DNA from: Palsa-1150 sp036490515
GTDB lineage: Bacteria; Myxococcota_A; Polyangia; Polyangiales; Polyangiaceae
DNA length: 64,000 nt
Direction: 5' to 3'
Assembly: GCA_036490515.1 (NCBI GenBank)
Contig: DASXDU010000022.1
Span: 45,736-109,735 of the forward strand
This document shows positions 21,184 through 30,693 of the stretch, in pieces. The notes under the pieces were generated by a model. The model made no database searches and had not been told where the DNA came from. It saw only the letters and a program-made list of their open reading frames with translations. Both the position numbers and the translations under genes were made by a program. How positions within the stretch are numbered: the stretch's first letter is position 1; each line of letters starts with the position of its first letter.

Positions 21184-22410
21184 TCAGGGCGACCCGGCGA
21201 CTCGAAGGACGATGGCGATCGCGATCGGCAGCGTGACCATCGTGACCCCCAGGCATGCGAGGAGCGCGGCCCGAAGGCGCGGACGCGACGGCGGAACGGG
21301 GCGCGGCCACGAGGGCGTCACGCCCGCGGCGACCATGCGATCGTAGAGGTGCGGGTGCGCGCCGCGAACCGCCAGGACGGCAGGAACGAGGTTGGCCGCG
21401 TAGATGGCTTCGAGTGCGCGCGCGTACGTGCCGTCATCGGGGCCCGCACGGGCGGCAATCGCGTCCGCGCGCTCCTCCATGCGCCGGGCGAAGGGCCGCC
21501 CGACGAGGCGCGCGAAGAGGACCGTTCCGCCGAGCACGAGGACCGCAGCGAGTAGGCGCGGGAGGCCGACATCGAAGCGGAATCCGCCGACGATCGGGCG
21601 AACGGCCACGAGGGCGACGACGAGCAGGACCACGTTGAGGATGCGCACCGCCACGGCCGATCGAGGCTCGCTGACGTGCCCCAGCTCGTGGCGCGCGATG
21701 GCGGCGAGCTGCGGGTCGTCGAGCGCGCGCACGGCCGGCGGCGTGAAGAGGAGCATCCCCACGGCCGGCAGGGCGAACGCGTTGGCGATCGCGAGATGGA
21801 GCTCGTACACGGCGCGCGGGCGCACGCCGGTCGACGCGCTCGCCGCCGCGACCGCACGGCCGAGGCGATCGGAGGCAGGGCGCGCGAGCCCGACGACCCG
21901 CGCGAGGAAGACGCCGGCGCCGCACATCGCGAGCGTGACGGCGATGGCGGTGGCGCCGAGGACGACGCCCGACCGCACGTCGATCTCGTCGCCCACCAGG
22001 ATGGCCGCGACGATGGCGACGAGCAGGTGCGGGAACATCACCGTCCAGTACGCCGCGAGGCTCCGGAGCATCGCTCTTACGGCCACCGGCTTGCCGTGCA
22101 CGGCCCGCTCGACGCGCACCCGTACGAGGAACGCCGCTGCAAACGCCGCGAGCCCCGCGACCCCGGCGGCGACCCATGGCCACGCCGACGACTGGCCGAA
22201 GGAGAAAGACTCGGCGGCGATCGCGAAGGCGAACGGCAGGAAGATGAGCGCGAAGCGAGCGGCCGCCCGGGGGGGGAACCCGAGCCGGGCCCGGTCGACC
22301 CACGCCACGGGCGCCGCCTGGCGAAGCGGCGCGAGGGCAACGCCCGCCCCGACCCACGAGGCGAGCAGCGACGCGGCGAACGCAGCCGCCGCCCAGGCGA
22401 GGAGCTCCAC
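21184..22410 (-). CDS. M48-type membrane metalloprotease
   Basis: 408 residues. Several N-terminal membrane helices, then the zinc motif HExxH as AAIARHELGHVSEP (near residue 239), with the third ligand glutamate in RRMEERADAIAARAG. Two hydrophobic stretches follow, the last at the C-terminus (ACLGVTMVTLPIAIAIVL). This layout suits HtpX/Ste24-like inner-membrane quality-control proteases. It sits between kamD (37 bases upstream) and kamE (23 bases downstream), apparently in one operon, with no known link to lysine metabolism. Confidence 0.86.
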   Translation of the reverse strand: MELLAWAAAAFAASLLASWVGAGVALAPLRQAAPVAWVDRARLGFPPRAAARFALIFLPFAFAIAAESFSFGQSSAWPWVAAGVAGLAAFAAAFLVRVRVERAVHGKPVAVRAMLRSLAAYWTVMFPHLLVAIVAAILVGDEIDVRSGVVLGATAIAVTLAMCGAGVFLARVVGLARPASDRLGRAVAAASASTGVRPRAVYELHLAIANAFALPAVGMLLFTPPAVRALDDPQLAAIARHELGHVSEPRSAVAVRILNVVLLVVALVAVRPIVGGFRFDVGLPRLLAAVLVLGGTVLFARLVGRPFARRMEERADAIAARAGPDDGTYARALEAIYAANLVPAVLAVRGAHPHLYDRMVAAGVTPSWPRPVPPSRPRLRAALLACLGVTMVTLPIAIAIVLRVAGSP

Positions 22411-22447
22411 GTGGAAAGGATACGGCGCGAACGCCGAGCGTCTCCCC

Positions 22448-23995
22448 TCAGCGGCCCTCGAGCGCCGCGAGCAGTGGGTTCACGTAGTCCTTCGACCGCT
22501 CGAGGACCCCCGCGTAGCCCTTGCCGCCCGTCCTCGTCCGCTTCACGTCCGCGAACGCACCGCGCGCGATGGCCTCCCAGATGGTGTCCCGCTGTACCTC
22601 CTCGAGAAGGACGAGCGCCTCGTCGAGCACCTGGACGGCGCGCCGGGCCACCCGCCCCTGCGGTTTGAACTCGATCTCCTCGCCGAGGTGCTTCGCGGCG
22701 CCGTACACGTACCGCGTCGCCTTGAGCGCGAGGTATCGATCCATGAGCAGCGGGTTCTGGATCGCCTCGCTGAACATGCCGAGGAGCTCGATGCTCTGGT
22801 TCGTCGTGACGCCCACGAGATCGAACATCGCATCGTGGACGTGCGCGAAGAAGATGTCCCCCGTCTTGTGCTTCGTCGGTGGCATCCACTTGATCGGGTG
22901 GGTGGGGAAGATCTGCCGGACGAGCTGCGCCTGCGCGATCTCGAGCAGGAACGAGTCCTCCAGCCAGGGGTCGATCTCGTACGCGTGACCGAGCCCCATC
23001 TGCTCCGGGCGCAGACCTGCGCGCAGCGCGAACGCCTCGTTGACGAACTGGCTGGCGAGAACCGTGTGCGCCTTCTCCACGGCGTCGGCGGTGGTGAGGT
23101 AGTTGTCCTCGCCCGTGTTGATGACGATGCCCGCGCGCGCGATGAACCGCCGCGACACGTACTGGTCGACGAACGTGCGGCACATGTTGATGTCGCGGAA
23201 GAGGATCCCGTACATCGCGTCGTTGAGCAGCATGTCGAGCCGCTCGACAGCCCCCATCCACGCGATCTCGGCCATGCACAGGCCCGAGGAGTAGTTCGTC
23301 TGCTGGATGTACCGGCCGATCTCCTGCGTCGCCTCGTCGAGCGCTCGGCGGATGATCTTGAAGTTCTCCTGCGTCGCGAAGGTGCCGCCGTAGCCCTCGG
23401 TCGTCGCGCCGTGTGGGACGTAGTCGAGGAGCGACTGCGCCGTCGCGCGGATGACCGCGACGATGTCTGCGCCTGCGCCCGCCGCTGCCTTCGCCTGGAC
23501 CGCGTCGTCGTAGATGTTGCCGGTCGCCACGATGACGTACTTCTGCGGCGTCGGGCCGGCGGCGATCCGGGCGCGCAGCGCATCGCGCGTCTCGCGGGCC
23601 TGATCGATGCGGGTGAGCGCCGCCTGCGTGTGGGGGTGGAGCGCCTGGCGAGCGGCGTCCGGCCCGGGGCCGGACTCGGCGCGGTCGAGATCCGGCGCGA
23701 ACGCGAGGCGCTCGGCCGCATCCTGTACCGAAGCGGCGCCCCCGAGGAGCGCGCGCCCGAGGAAGAAGGCGATTCCGTGCCCGAGCAGGCCTGCCTCGCG
23801 GTAGCGGTCCACCGCCGTGTTCACGAGCGGCGCTCCCTGGTCATCCACGCCGTCGGCGCCGTACGCGCGCAGGATCGTCCGCTCCACGCCGACCGTCGTG
23901 TGCGCGTCGATGTACCGCTGCACGTCGTCGGCGATCTCCGCGGCGAGCTCGCGGCAACGCGCGACCTTGTGGACATCCATCGGGACGGTGGCCAT
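22448..23995 (-). CDS. kamD: Lysine 5,6-aminomutase, large (alpha) subunit
   Basis: 515 residues, matching the known length of the alpha subunit. With KamE it forms the AdoCbl- and PLP-dependent enzyme that moves the 6-amino group of D-lysine or beta-lysine to C5. The TIM-barrel subunit is recognisable by YVIVATGNIYDDAVQAKAAA, DIVAVIRATAQSLLDYVP, GATTEGYGGTFATQENFKI, NYSSGLCMAEIAWM, HPIKWMPPTKHKTGDIF. The M48 gene follows. The later lysine-fermentation enzymes (3,5-diaminohexanoate dehydrogenase, cleavage enzyme) are not in the window. Confidence 0.93.
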   Translation of the reverse strand: MATVPMDVHKVARCRELAAEIADDVQRYIDAHTTVGVERTILRAYGADGVDDQGAPLVNTAVDRYREAGLLGHGIAFFLGRALLGGAASVQDAAERLAFAPDLDRAESGPGPDAARQALHPHTQAALTRIDQARETRDALRARIAAGPTPQKYVIVATGNIYDDAVQAKAAAGAGADIVAVIRATAQSLLDYVPHGATTEGYGGTFATQENFKIIRRALDEATQEIGRYIQQTNYSSGLCMAEIAWMGAVERLDMLLNDAMYGILFRDINMCRTFVDQYVSRRFIARAGIVINTGEDNYLTTADAVEKAHTVLASQFVNEAFALRAGLRPEQMGLGHAYEIDPWLEDSFLLEIAQAQLVRQIFPTHPIKWMPPTKHKTGDIFFAHVHDAMFDLVGVTTNQSIELLGMFSEAIQNPLLMDRYLALKATRYVYGAAKHLGEEIEFKPQGRVARRAVQVLDEALVLLEEVQRDTIWEAIARGAFADVKRTRTGGKGYAGVLERSKDYVNPLLAALEGR

Positions 23996-24070
23996 GGCTG
24001 GTCGAGGGGATTTGCCACACGCGGCGCTGGTTTGACAACCGGCGCGAGCGACCGCGCACGGGTGTGGGAG

Positions 24071-24694
24071 TCACGACGTGAGGACCACGATCGCGTAGCC
24101 GACGAGCCCCAGCGCCGCGGCCGCCTGGGCCACGCGCGCCTTCGCCGGCGTGCTCGCCCACGCGAGCCGCGCGAGGCCACCGAGCATCGCCGCAGCGGCT
24201 GCCCCGAGCAGCACGAGGCGCCCCGTGGGAGGCGTCTCGTTCCCGCGCAACGCGTCGAGCATCGCGTCCGACGTCGTTCGCGGCCCCGTGGGTGAGCGCG
24301 TCGACGCTGCGACGCGCGCCAGACCGTCCTCGGCGCGGCCCCGCCAGACGTCCGTGCCGGCCCCCGGCGCCGTCGTCGCCAGCGCTGCCGCCCGCATCGC
24401 CCCGTACGCGAGGAGCGCCGTCGGGTCGTCCCCTCGCGCCTCGGCGTCGTGCCCGATGGCCTCGAGGCGTTCCCACCCTCGCGCCGGCCAGGGGCTGCCC
24501 GGGACGAGCGCCTCGGCCGCCGCGCGTGCGTGGAGCACCGCCTCCGGCCAGTCGCTCCTCTCCGCCGCCGCATCGGCGGACTCGACCTCGCGTTGCCCGA
24601 TGCCCAGCTCCCTCGCCGTCGCCACGCCCAGCACCGCGACGACGACGAGGCCGGCCGCAGTGGCGAGGCGGCCCGCCCGCCCCGCGCCCTTCAT
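24071..24694 (-). CDS. Hypothetical membrane protein, partner of ABC-2 permease
   Basis: 207 residues. N-terminal membrane helix (LATAAGLVVVAVLGVATA), then a soluble helical region resembling tetratricopeptide repeats (AAAERSDWPEAVLHARAAAEAL), then two C-terminal helices. The start overlaps the preceding permease stop as ATGA. Function unknown; the coupling suggests it works with that permease. Confidence 0.68.
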   Translation of the reverse strand: MKGAGRAGRLATAAGLVVVAVLGVATARELGIGQREVESADAAAERSDWPEAVLHARAAAEALVPGSPWPARGWERLEAIGHDAEARGDDPTALLAYGAMRAAALATTAPGAGTDVWRGRAEDGLARVAASTRSPTGPRTTSDAMLDALRGNETPPTGRLVLLGAAAAAMLGGLARLAWASTPAKARVAQAAAALGLVGYAIVVLTS

Positions 24695-25644
24695 GCGAAG
24701 TCACGCTTGCGGAAGACGAGCGCGCTCAAGACGAGGAGGCCAGTCGCGTAGCAGACTGCGTGGATCGCCGCCTCGCCGACGTACGGCCATACGGGCCTCC
24801 CCGGGACGTGACCGAGGAGCATCGCGCGCGCGGGGACGTAGACGTGGAGGTTGGGCACCACGTGCGCCAGGCCCCGGAAGAACGCGCTCCACTCGGCGCC
24901 GAACTGGTGCTTCGGTACGTGCGCCATCGTGTCGCTCGCCCGGCCCATGACGAAGAGCAGCACCGTGAACGTGGCCGTGAGGAACGGCGACGAGAACGAG
25001 GAGAACAGCATCGCGATCGCGGCCACGATGGCGACCTCGCACAGCGACAGCACCATCGCCGCCACGACCAGCTGGCGCTCGTCGGGCGCGGGCGCCGCGA
25101 GCAGCCACGCGACGACGAAGAGCGCCGCCGCCCACGGCACGAGCACGAAGACGCGCGTGTGACGCGCCCGTACGAGGGTCACGCCCAGGATGGCCAGCAT
25201 GAGCAGCGCCGCGGCGCCGAGCTTCCACGCAGGCTGGTCGCTCTCGAGCGCCAGCGCCATGAGCACCGCCGCGCCGTCCACGCACGCGAAGACGAAGACG
25301 GTGAGGACCGTCCCCGCGTACTTGCCGAGCAGGTACTCCCAGCGGCGGATGGGTCGCGACAGGATCGGGAAGATCGTCTTGTACTCGAGCTCGCGGTAGA
25401 GCGACGTCGAGCCGAGCACCACCGCGATGAGGACGCCGTAGAGGGAGATCGCCGCCGCGCCGAGGTCGGCCACGACGCGCGCCTCGTTGTGCAGCGAGAG
25501 CGTCGCCACGAGCAGCGAGTAGAGGCACGTCGCCAGCGCCACCGCGAAGACGCCGAGGAGCAGGCGCGCGCGCACCGCCTCGCGGTAGGTGTTGAGGGCG
25601 ATGGTGAGGATGCGCGCCGCCACGTGCGGCGACGTTTCTACCAC
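24691..25644 (-). CDS. ABC-2 type transporter permease
   Basis: 317 residues with about six membrane helices. The family signature after the first helix is present (STSLYRELEYKTIFPILSRP, RRWEYLLGKYAGTVLTVFVF), as in NatB/YhaP-type export permeases. No ATP-binding protein gene adjoins it, so the ATPase must be encoded elsewhere. The next gene starts inside its stop codon (ATGA). Confidence 0.86.
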   Translation of the reverse strand: MVETSPHVAARILTIALNTYREAVRARLLLGVFAVALATCLYSLLVATLSLHNEARVVADLGAAAISLYGVLIAVVLGSTSLYRELEYKTIFPILSRPIRRWEYLLGKYAGTVLTVFVFACVDGAAVLMALALESDQPAWKLGAAALLMLAILGVTLVRARHTRVFVLVPWAAALFVVAWLLAAPAPDERQLVVAAMVLSLCEVAIVAAIAMLFSSFSSPFLTATFTVLLFVMGRASDTMAHVPKHQFGAEWSAFFRGLAHVVPNLHVYVPARAMLLGHVPGRPVWPYVGEAAIHAVCYATGLLVLSALVFRKRDFA

Positions 25645-25668
25645 AGGGCCAGGTGGCTACGTCAGTGC

Positions 25669-26289
25669 TCAGCGGGCAGCTCTACGCCCCCGCGCCTGGC
25701 GCTCGGCGACCACGTCACGGACGTAGTCGGGGACCTCGAGGGCCACCTGGCGGACGCGGCTCTCGAAGAGGTCGCGGAGGATGCCGTCGCCCATGTCGAT
25801 GAGGATCCCGTAGGTGACGAGGGTGCGCCCGTCCGCGAGTGGCTCGGCGCGGAAAAAGCCCCAGACGTCCTCGATGTCGTGCGCCCGGGTCGGGTCCATC
25901 CAGAAGCGGACGACGTTCCCGTCCTGGTGGACACGAAGGGTGTAGCCCACCTGCACGAGCGCCGACCCGTGGGTCACGCGCACGAGGGGGTCGCCGCCCG
26001 AGGTGCCCACGCGCTGGGCGTCGCGCGTCTTGGGCAGGAACCTCCGCCACGCGGTCACGTCCTGCAGGACCGACTCGAGCTCCGGCTCGGAGGCGTCGAG
26101 GATCTTGTACGTGACGCCCCCCACGTAGCGGCGGCTGGCCCGCTGCAAGTCCTGCGAGCGCGCAACCGTGTCGCCGCGCAGGAGCCGGTCGTTCTCCACC
26201 GGCGAGAGGCCGTTCGCGCGCGCCGTGGCGCTCCCCAGGAGGAGGCCCGCCGCGGCCACCGCGGCCGGCAGGAGGCGACGAACGTGCAT
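25669..26289 (-). CDS. Secreted START/SRPBCC-like protein
   Basis: 206 residues. Cleavable signal peptide ending ATARA. The body shows the SRPBCC (START-like) pattern: VGGVTYKILDASEPELESVL, TAWRRFLPKTRDAQRVG, FWMDPTRAHDIEDVWGFFRA, GRTLVTYGILIDMG. Such folds bind lipids or other hydrophobic ligands in a deep pocket. The ligand is unknown. The C-terminus is basic (ERQARGRRAAR). Lies upstream of the ABC permease pair on the same strand, 24 bases apart. Confidence 0.75.
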   Translation of the reverse strand: MHVRRLLPAAVAAAGLLLGSATARANGLSPVENDRLLRGDTVARSQDLQRASRRYVGGVTYKILDASEPELESVLQDVTAWRRFLPKTRDAQRVGTSGGDPLVRVTHGSALVQVGYTLRVHQDGNVVRFWMDPTRAHDIEDVWGFFRAEPLADGRTLVTYGILIDMGDGILRDLFESRVRQVALEVPDYVRDVVAERQARGRRAAR

Positions 26290-26366
26290 CGTCCCACAGC
26301 CTATGGAGGCGACGCGGAGGGCGCAAGCGGACGGGCTGGATCGGCCGTGCCCCAGCTCCGGCCCGC

Positions 26367-27431
26367 CTATCGCACCAGCACGAGCCGCACGCGCGGGCCG
26401 ACGCCCACCTCGAGCTCGCCTGTCGTCTCGTGCAGGTCGCCGTCGATCATGTACCGGAGCACGCCGTCGGCGCTGCGCACGATGGCGTGGGTGGATACCG
26501 CCTCGTACGCCTTTCCGGGACGCATGGGCTGCGCCTTGTGGATGCGCGGGAGGTCGCGCACGAAGGCCACGGGCGACGTGTGGATGCCGAGCATGTGGAA
26601 GGCGTCCGGGCGCTCGTCGTACCGGTGGAACGGTTTGAAGTTGAGCCCGATGTGCGCGATGGTCCCGGCGGCGACCGCGAGGTAGTCGCGCTCGTCCCAG
26701 CGCGCCTCCTCGGGCGTACCCTCGTTCACCACGACCGAGCCGCGGAACGGCCGCGCCATCCTGCGGATGGTCTCGCCCCGGATGAACGCGCTGCCGATGC
26801 CGCGCGCCAGCGTCTTGGCAGCGACGAGCGGCGTGGGCTCGCCCGTCCGGTAGTACTCGGAGAGGAAGCCGTGCACGACGCCCGTTCCGAAGAGGAACCC
26901 GTAGTGCGTTCCGTCGCGGCCGTCGCGCGGGCCCCCGCGCGGCCCGATGCGCATGACGTGCCGCTCGACGTTCTCGAGAGGCGCGTTCGCGCGCTGGGCG
27001 TAGTCGCGGAGCAGGCGCCCGAGCAGGCCCTCGGGGCGGCCCTTGGAGACGCCCACCGAGTTCGCGACGGTGTTCATCGTGCCGCCGCGGAGCAGCGCGA
27101 CCTGCGGCATCGTCGCGCCGCCGTAGACGTCGATGAAGCCGGTCAGCGTGACGTGGTTGGTCCCGTCGCCGCCGCTGATCGCGAGGACGTCGATGTCCTC
27201 GCGGCGAAAGTCCTCGGCAATCCGGTAGAGCTCGTCGATGGACCGGGCCTCGCGGACGACGCCCTGATCGCCGAGCGTCCGTGCGAGGCGGAGGGCGGCG
27301 CGCGGATCGCGCAGGTTGCGCCTGCTGCGAGGGTTCAATACGACGCCGATGCCCGGCACGACACGGTCATATGGCCACCGGAAGCGGGGATCGTCAACGC
27401 GAATGCCCCTTCGCAGCGACCGGTTCGTCAC
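26367..27431 (-). CDS. Diacylglycerol/lipid kinase family protein
   Basis: 354 residues; a GTG at 27359 would give 330 and begins right at the conserved core (VVPGIGVVLNPRSRRN). The catalytic glycine loop SGGDGTNHVTLTG (about 86-97) and the GGTMNTVANSVG segment identify the DAGK/YegS/sphingosine-kinase fold, which phosphorylates lipid hydroxyls with ATP. Later conserved pieces are FLFGTGVVHGF, GTIAHIGLNFKPF and the C-terminal DGDLHETTGELEV. Substrate not assignable. Confidence 0.88.
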   Translation of the reverse strand: MTNRSLRRGIRVDDPRFRWPYDRVVPGIGVVLNPRSRRNLRDPRAALRLARTLGDQGVVREARSIDELYRIAEDFRREDIDVLAISGGDGTNHVTLTGFIDVYGGATMPQVALLRGGTMNTVANSVGVSKGRPEGLLGRLLRDYAQRANAPLENVERHVMRIGPRGGPRDGRDGTHYGFLFGTGVVHGFLSEYYRTGEPTPLVAAKTLARGIGSAFIRGETIRRMARPFRGSVVVNEGTPEEARWDERDYLAVAAGTIAHIGLNFKPFHRYDERPDAFHMLGIHTSPVAFVRDLPRIHKAQPMRPGKAYEAVSTHAIVRSADGVLRYMIDGDLHETTGELEVGVGPRVRLVLVR

Positions 27432-27490
27432 ATGATCCCGCGCGCCCGCGCGCCCGCGCCCCCGCGGGCCGCCGTGCTAGTTGGCTCGAC

Positions 27491-28408
27491 ATGACGCCCG
27501 ACGACCAGGTGCGCGCCGCCCGCGAGGGCGCGCTCGCGGTGCAGCACCCGGAGCTCGGCGTGCTCGTGGTGACCGGCACGGACCGCGTCCCGTGGCTCAA
27601 CGGCCTGCTCACGGCGGACCTCGTGAAGCGTGGCCCCGGCGCGGCCGTGTATGGCCTCTTCGTCGGTCGGAACGGCCGCATCCTCGCCGACGCGCTGACC
27701 GTCGTCGACGACGGGGCGAGCCGCGTCCTGCTCGCCCTCCCGGGCGAGCAGCTCGCCGCGCTCCAGGAGCACCTCGACCACTACCTCGTGATGGAGGATG
27801 CGGCGATGGCCTCCGACCCGGCGGGGTTCGACGTCTGGACGGTGCACGGGCCGCGCGCGGGGGACGCGCTGGCTGCGGCCCTGGCGGCGGGCGGCGCGGG
27901 AGGAGCGCTCGACCGCACGGGGCTCGGAGGCGCGGTCGTCCTCGCCCACGCCGAGGTGCAGCGCGAGGTGGCCGCGGCCATCGCGGGAGTGGCGACCGTG
28001 GGCGACGCCGACGGCTGGGAGGCGCTGCGCCTCGAGCGCGCGGTACCTCGCTTCGGCGTGGACTTCGACGCCACGACGTACCCGCAGGAGGCCGCCCTCG
28101 AGAAGAGCGCCGTGAGCTTCGACAAGGGCTGCTACCTCGGGCAGGAGGTCGTCTGCATGCTCGAGATGCGCGGCCACGTGAAGCGCAAGCTCGTGCCGGT
28201 GGTGCTGGAGGCGAGCGATCCGCCGCCGCGCGGCGCCGAGGTGAAGGACGAGGCCGGTGCGCCCGTGGGCGAGATCACGAGCGCCGCGGCGTCGCCGACG
28301 CTGGGAAAAGCCGTCGCGCTCGCGATGGTGAAGCGCGCGCTCTCGGAGCCGGGCAAGGGCCTGGAGGTCGGCGGCGCGCGCGGAGAAGTGGTCGAGCGGC
28401 CCGCCTGA
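27491..28408 (+). CDS. ygfZ: YgfZ/GcvT-like folate-binding protein
   Basis: 305 residues. The family mark KGCYLGQEVV (about residue 213) contains the conserved cysteine needed in YgfZ. The N-terminal half shows VTGTDRVPWLNGLLTADL and GRILADALTVVDD. YgfZ helps assemble or repair Fe-S clusters in a folate-dependent way, and the protein has no signal or membrane segment. Start at ATG 27491. Next gene on the same strand begins 16 bases later. Confidence 0.92.
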   Translation: MTPDDQVRAAREGALAVQHPELGVLVVTGTDRVPWLNGLLTADLVKRGPGAAVYGLFVGRNGRILADALTVVDDGASRVLLALPGEQLAALQEHLDHYLVMEDAAMASDPAGFDVWTVHGPRAGDALAAALAAGGAGGALDRTGLGGAVVLAHAEVQREVAAAIAGVATVGDADGWEALRLERAVPRFGVDFDATTYPQEAALEKSAVSFDKGCYLGQEVVCMLEMRGHVKRKLVPVVLEASDPPPRGAEVKDEAGAPVGEITSAAASPTLGKAVALAMVKRALSEPGKGLEVGGARGEVVERPA

Positions 28409-28423
28409 GGTTATGACGGCGGC

Positions 28424-29332
28424 GTGAGACCGCATCCGCTCCGGGCCGCCGCAGTCACGGGCGCCGTACTCGTCCTCGCGCTCGCGTCGTCCGGCTGCCT
28501 CGTCCTGCAGAAGGACCTCGACCAGTGCAAGTCCGACGCGGCGAGCTTCAAGGCCGCCGCCACGCAGAAGGAGCAGCAGGACGCCACCGTCATCAACGAG
28601 CTCCAGACGCGCATCAACGCGGCCGAGTCGGCGACGCAGGACCGCGACTCGAAGCTCAGCGAGCTCTCGACGAACGCCCACAACATGCAGGCGCAGCTCG
28701 ACGAGGCCACGGCCATCAACCAGCAGCTGCGCGGCGAGCTCGAACGCACGGGCAAGGACGTCGACAAGATCCTCGCCGACCGGGGCACCCTCTCGAAGGC
28801 GCTCGACGACGCGAAGGCGCGCCTCGAGGAGCTCCGCAAGGCGCAGGCGGCGGCCGAGGCCCGGACGATGCTGTTCAAGGACTTCGCGCAGCGCTTCAAG
28901 AGCCTCATCGACGCCAAGCAGCTCCGCGTGGAGATGCGCCGCGGGCAGCTCGTCGTCGACGTGAACGGCGACCTCCTGTTCGATCCCGAGAAGGCCGACC
29001 TCCGCACCGCCGGCAAGGGGGTGCTCATGGAGCTCGCGCGGTCCCTCCAGGGCCTCTCCCAGGGCCGACGCTTTCTCGTCACGGACCACGTCGACGACGC
29101 GCCCATCAAGAGCCGCCACTACCACTCCGCGTGGGAGCTCACGGCGTCCCGCGCGGTGGCCGTCGTCGAGTACCTCGCCTCGGTCGGCGTCCCGGCCGCG
29201 TCGCTCACGCCCGCCGGCGGAGGCGCCGCCGACCCCGTAGCCCCCAACGACAGCGCCGACGACCGCGCGAAGAACCGCCGTGTCGAGATCGCGCTTCTCC
29301 CCGACGCGAACGAGTCTCTCGCGATCCGCTAG
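28424..29332 (+). CDS. OmpA-family lipoprotein with coiled coil
   Basis: 302 residues, GTG start. Lipobox ASSGC (Cys25). Residues about 30-155 form a heptad coiled coil rich in Gln, Glu, Lys. The C-terminal part is an OmpA/MotB peptidoglycan-binding domain (LLFDPEKADLRTAGKGVLM, SRAVAVVEYLASVGVPAASL, ADDRAKNRRVEIAL). It should tether the outer membrane to the cell wall. Its stop overlaps the tolB stop within a CTAG palindrome. Confidence 0.9.
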   Translation: MRPHPLRAAAVTGAVLVLALASSGCLVLQKDLDQCKSDAASFKAAATQKEQQDATVINELQTRINAAESATQDRDSKLSELSTNAHNMQAQLDEATAINQQLRGELERTGKDVDKILADRGTLSKALDDAKARLEELRKAQAAAEARTMLFKDFAQRFKSLIDAKQLRVEMRRGQLVVDVNGDLLFDPEKADLRTAGKGVLMELARSLQGLSQGRRFLVTDHVDDAPIKSRHYHSAWELTASRAVAVVEYLASVGVPAASLTPAGGGAADPVAPNDSADDRAKNRRVEIALLPDANESLAIR

Positions 29333-30693
29333 GGCCGCTCCCAGCGGAGGGACTCGCCGACCTCGCTGGAGATCTTCTTGGCGAGCCAGGGGCGCTGGAT
29401 GGGCATGATGAAGAGGCCCGCGCCCTGCCCGCGCTTGCCGGTCGAGAAGAACGAGATGAGGCGGCCGTCCGGGCTGCACGCGGCGAACGTGTTCGCCCCT
29501 TCGTGCTGCGTCAGGCGCCGGAGGCTCCCGCCGCTCGTGTCGGTCGCGATGATGTCCGCCCCCGACCCCACGCCCACCGTGAACACGACGAGGAGCCCCT
29601 GCGGCGTGTCGCAGAAGACCGGCGCGCTCGCCATGAACCCCGACGGCGAGACGGCCTTGCCGTCGACGTAGACGCGCTGGACGGGGCTCCCCGCGATGTA
29701 GGCGATCTTCTTCATCGGCCCGAAGACCGGGTGGTTCGCGAAGGGCGCCGTCGGCGTGAGGTCGAGCTTCCCGTCCTCGCCCATCCAGAGGCGGCTCTGC
29801 CCGCCGTCCATCGTCGTCACCGCCATCCGGTGACGGTCGGCGCTGAACGCGAGCCCCATCACCGACCCTGGCAGCACCATCGGCACCGGCGACGCCTTGG
29901 GGCCCTGCATGATGCGGAAGGGCGCGTAGTCGCTCGACAGGCCGTAGAAGATCGTCCCGCCCGGCCCGAACACCGGCGAGATCGCCGTCGCGTCCATGGG
30001 GCCCAGCGCGCGCAGATCGAACCCGTCCGCGTCGAGCTCGAAGACGCGCCGCCACCGCCCGACCTTCTGCGCGTACGTCATCTCGCTCGCGAACCCGCCG
30101 GGGCGCCCCGTGAGCGCCCCGAGCAGCTGGTCCACCAGGCGATGCGACGCCGCGCGCACCTCGGTCGTCGCCGTCCGCTCCACGCCGCGAAACGCGGGCT
30201 TCGCGTCGGGGGGGGCGGGGGCGTCTGCCGCGTGAGCCTTGAGCGCCGCCGCCTGCGCGGCGGTGGGCGTGAGGTACGCCTCGCCGACGAGCTCCGTCTT
30301 GGTCGAGTCGTTCGCCGCCGCCTGCGAGAAGACGCGCAGCACGTACTCCGCGCCCTTCTCGCGGAAGCCCACGAGGTCGAGCGCGGACGTGTGCGTGAAC
30401 GGCCCCGGGGGCGCGGCCGCCTCGTCGAGCACCTCGAACTGCCCGCTCAGCGTCATGTCCCGCCGCACGACGAGGTTCACGATGCTGTCGGCCTGCCCGG
30501 TGACCAGGATCGGCACGACCGCCATCTTCGGCAGCGGGGGAAGGCCGCCCGCCGAACCGTTCACCTCGACGGTGCCGAGGACGCTCTCGTCGGGTTGCGC
30601 GGCAGACCCCTGGGGCTCGTCGGCGCGCGCAGGGACGGCGAAGGCGAGGGCGAGGACGACGAGAGCGGCGAGGAAGGCGTGGAGGCGGATCAT
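29329..30693 (-). CDS. tolB: TolB beta-propeller protein of the Tol-Pal system
   Basis: 454 residues from ATG 30693. Signal peptide ends VPARA. An N-terminal domain (VVPILVTGQADSIVNLVVRRD) is followed by a six-bladed-propeller-like region with WD-like repeats such as GPMDATAISPVFGPGGTIFYG and ACSPDGRLISFFSTGKRG. TolB links TolA and Pal in the periplasm. Last gene of pal-tolQ-tolR-tolA-tolB; tolA's stop and this start overlap by 4 bases (ATGA). Confidence 0.9.
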   Translation of the reverse strand: MIRLHAFLAALVVLALAFAVPARADEPQGSAAQPDESVLGTVEVNGSAGGLPPLPKMAVVPILVTGQADSIVNLVVRRDMTLSGQFEVLDEAAAPPGPFTHTSALDLVGFREKGAEYVLRVFSQAAANDSTKTELVGEAYLTPTAAQAAALKAHAADAPAPPDAKPAFRGVERTATTEVRAASHRLVDQLLGALTGRPGGFASEMTYAQKVGRWRRVFELDADGFDLRALGPMDATAISPVFGPGGTIFYGLSSDYAPFRIMQGPKASPVPMVLPGSVMGLAFSADRHRMAVTTMDGGQSRLWMGEDGKLDLTPTAPFANHPVFGPMKKIAYIAGSPVQRVYVDGKAVSPSGFMASAPVFCDTPQGLLVVFTVGVGSGADIIATDTSGGSLRRLTQHEGANTFAACSPDGRLISFFSTGKRGQGAGLFIMPIQRPWLAKKISSEVGESLRWERP

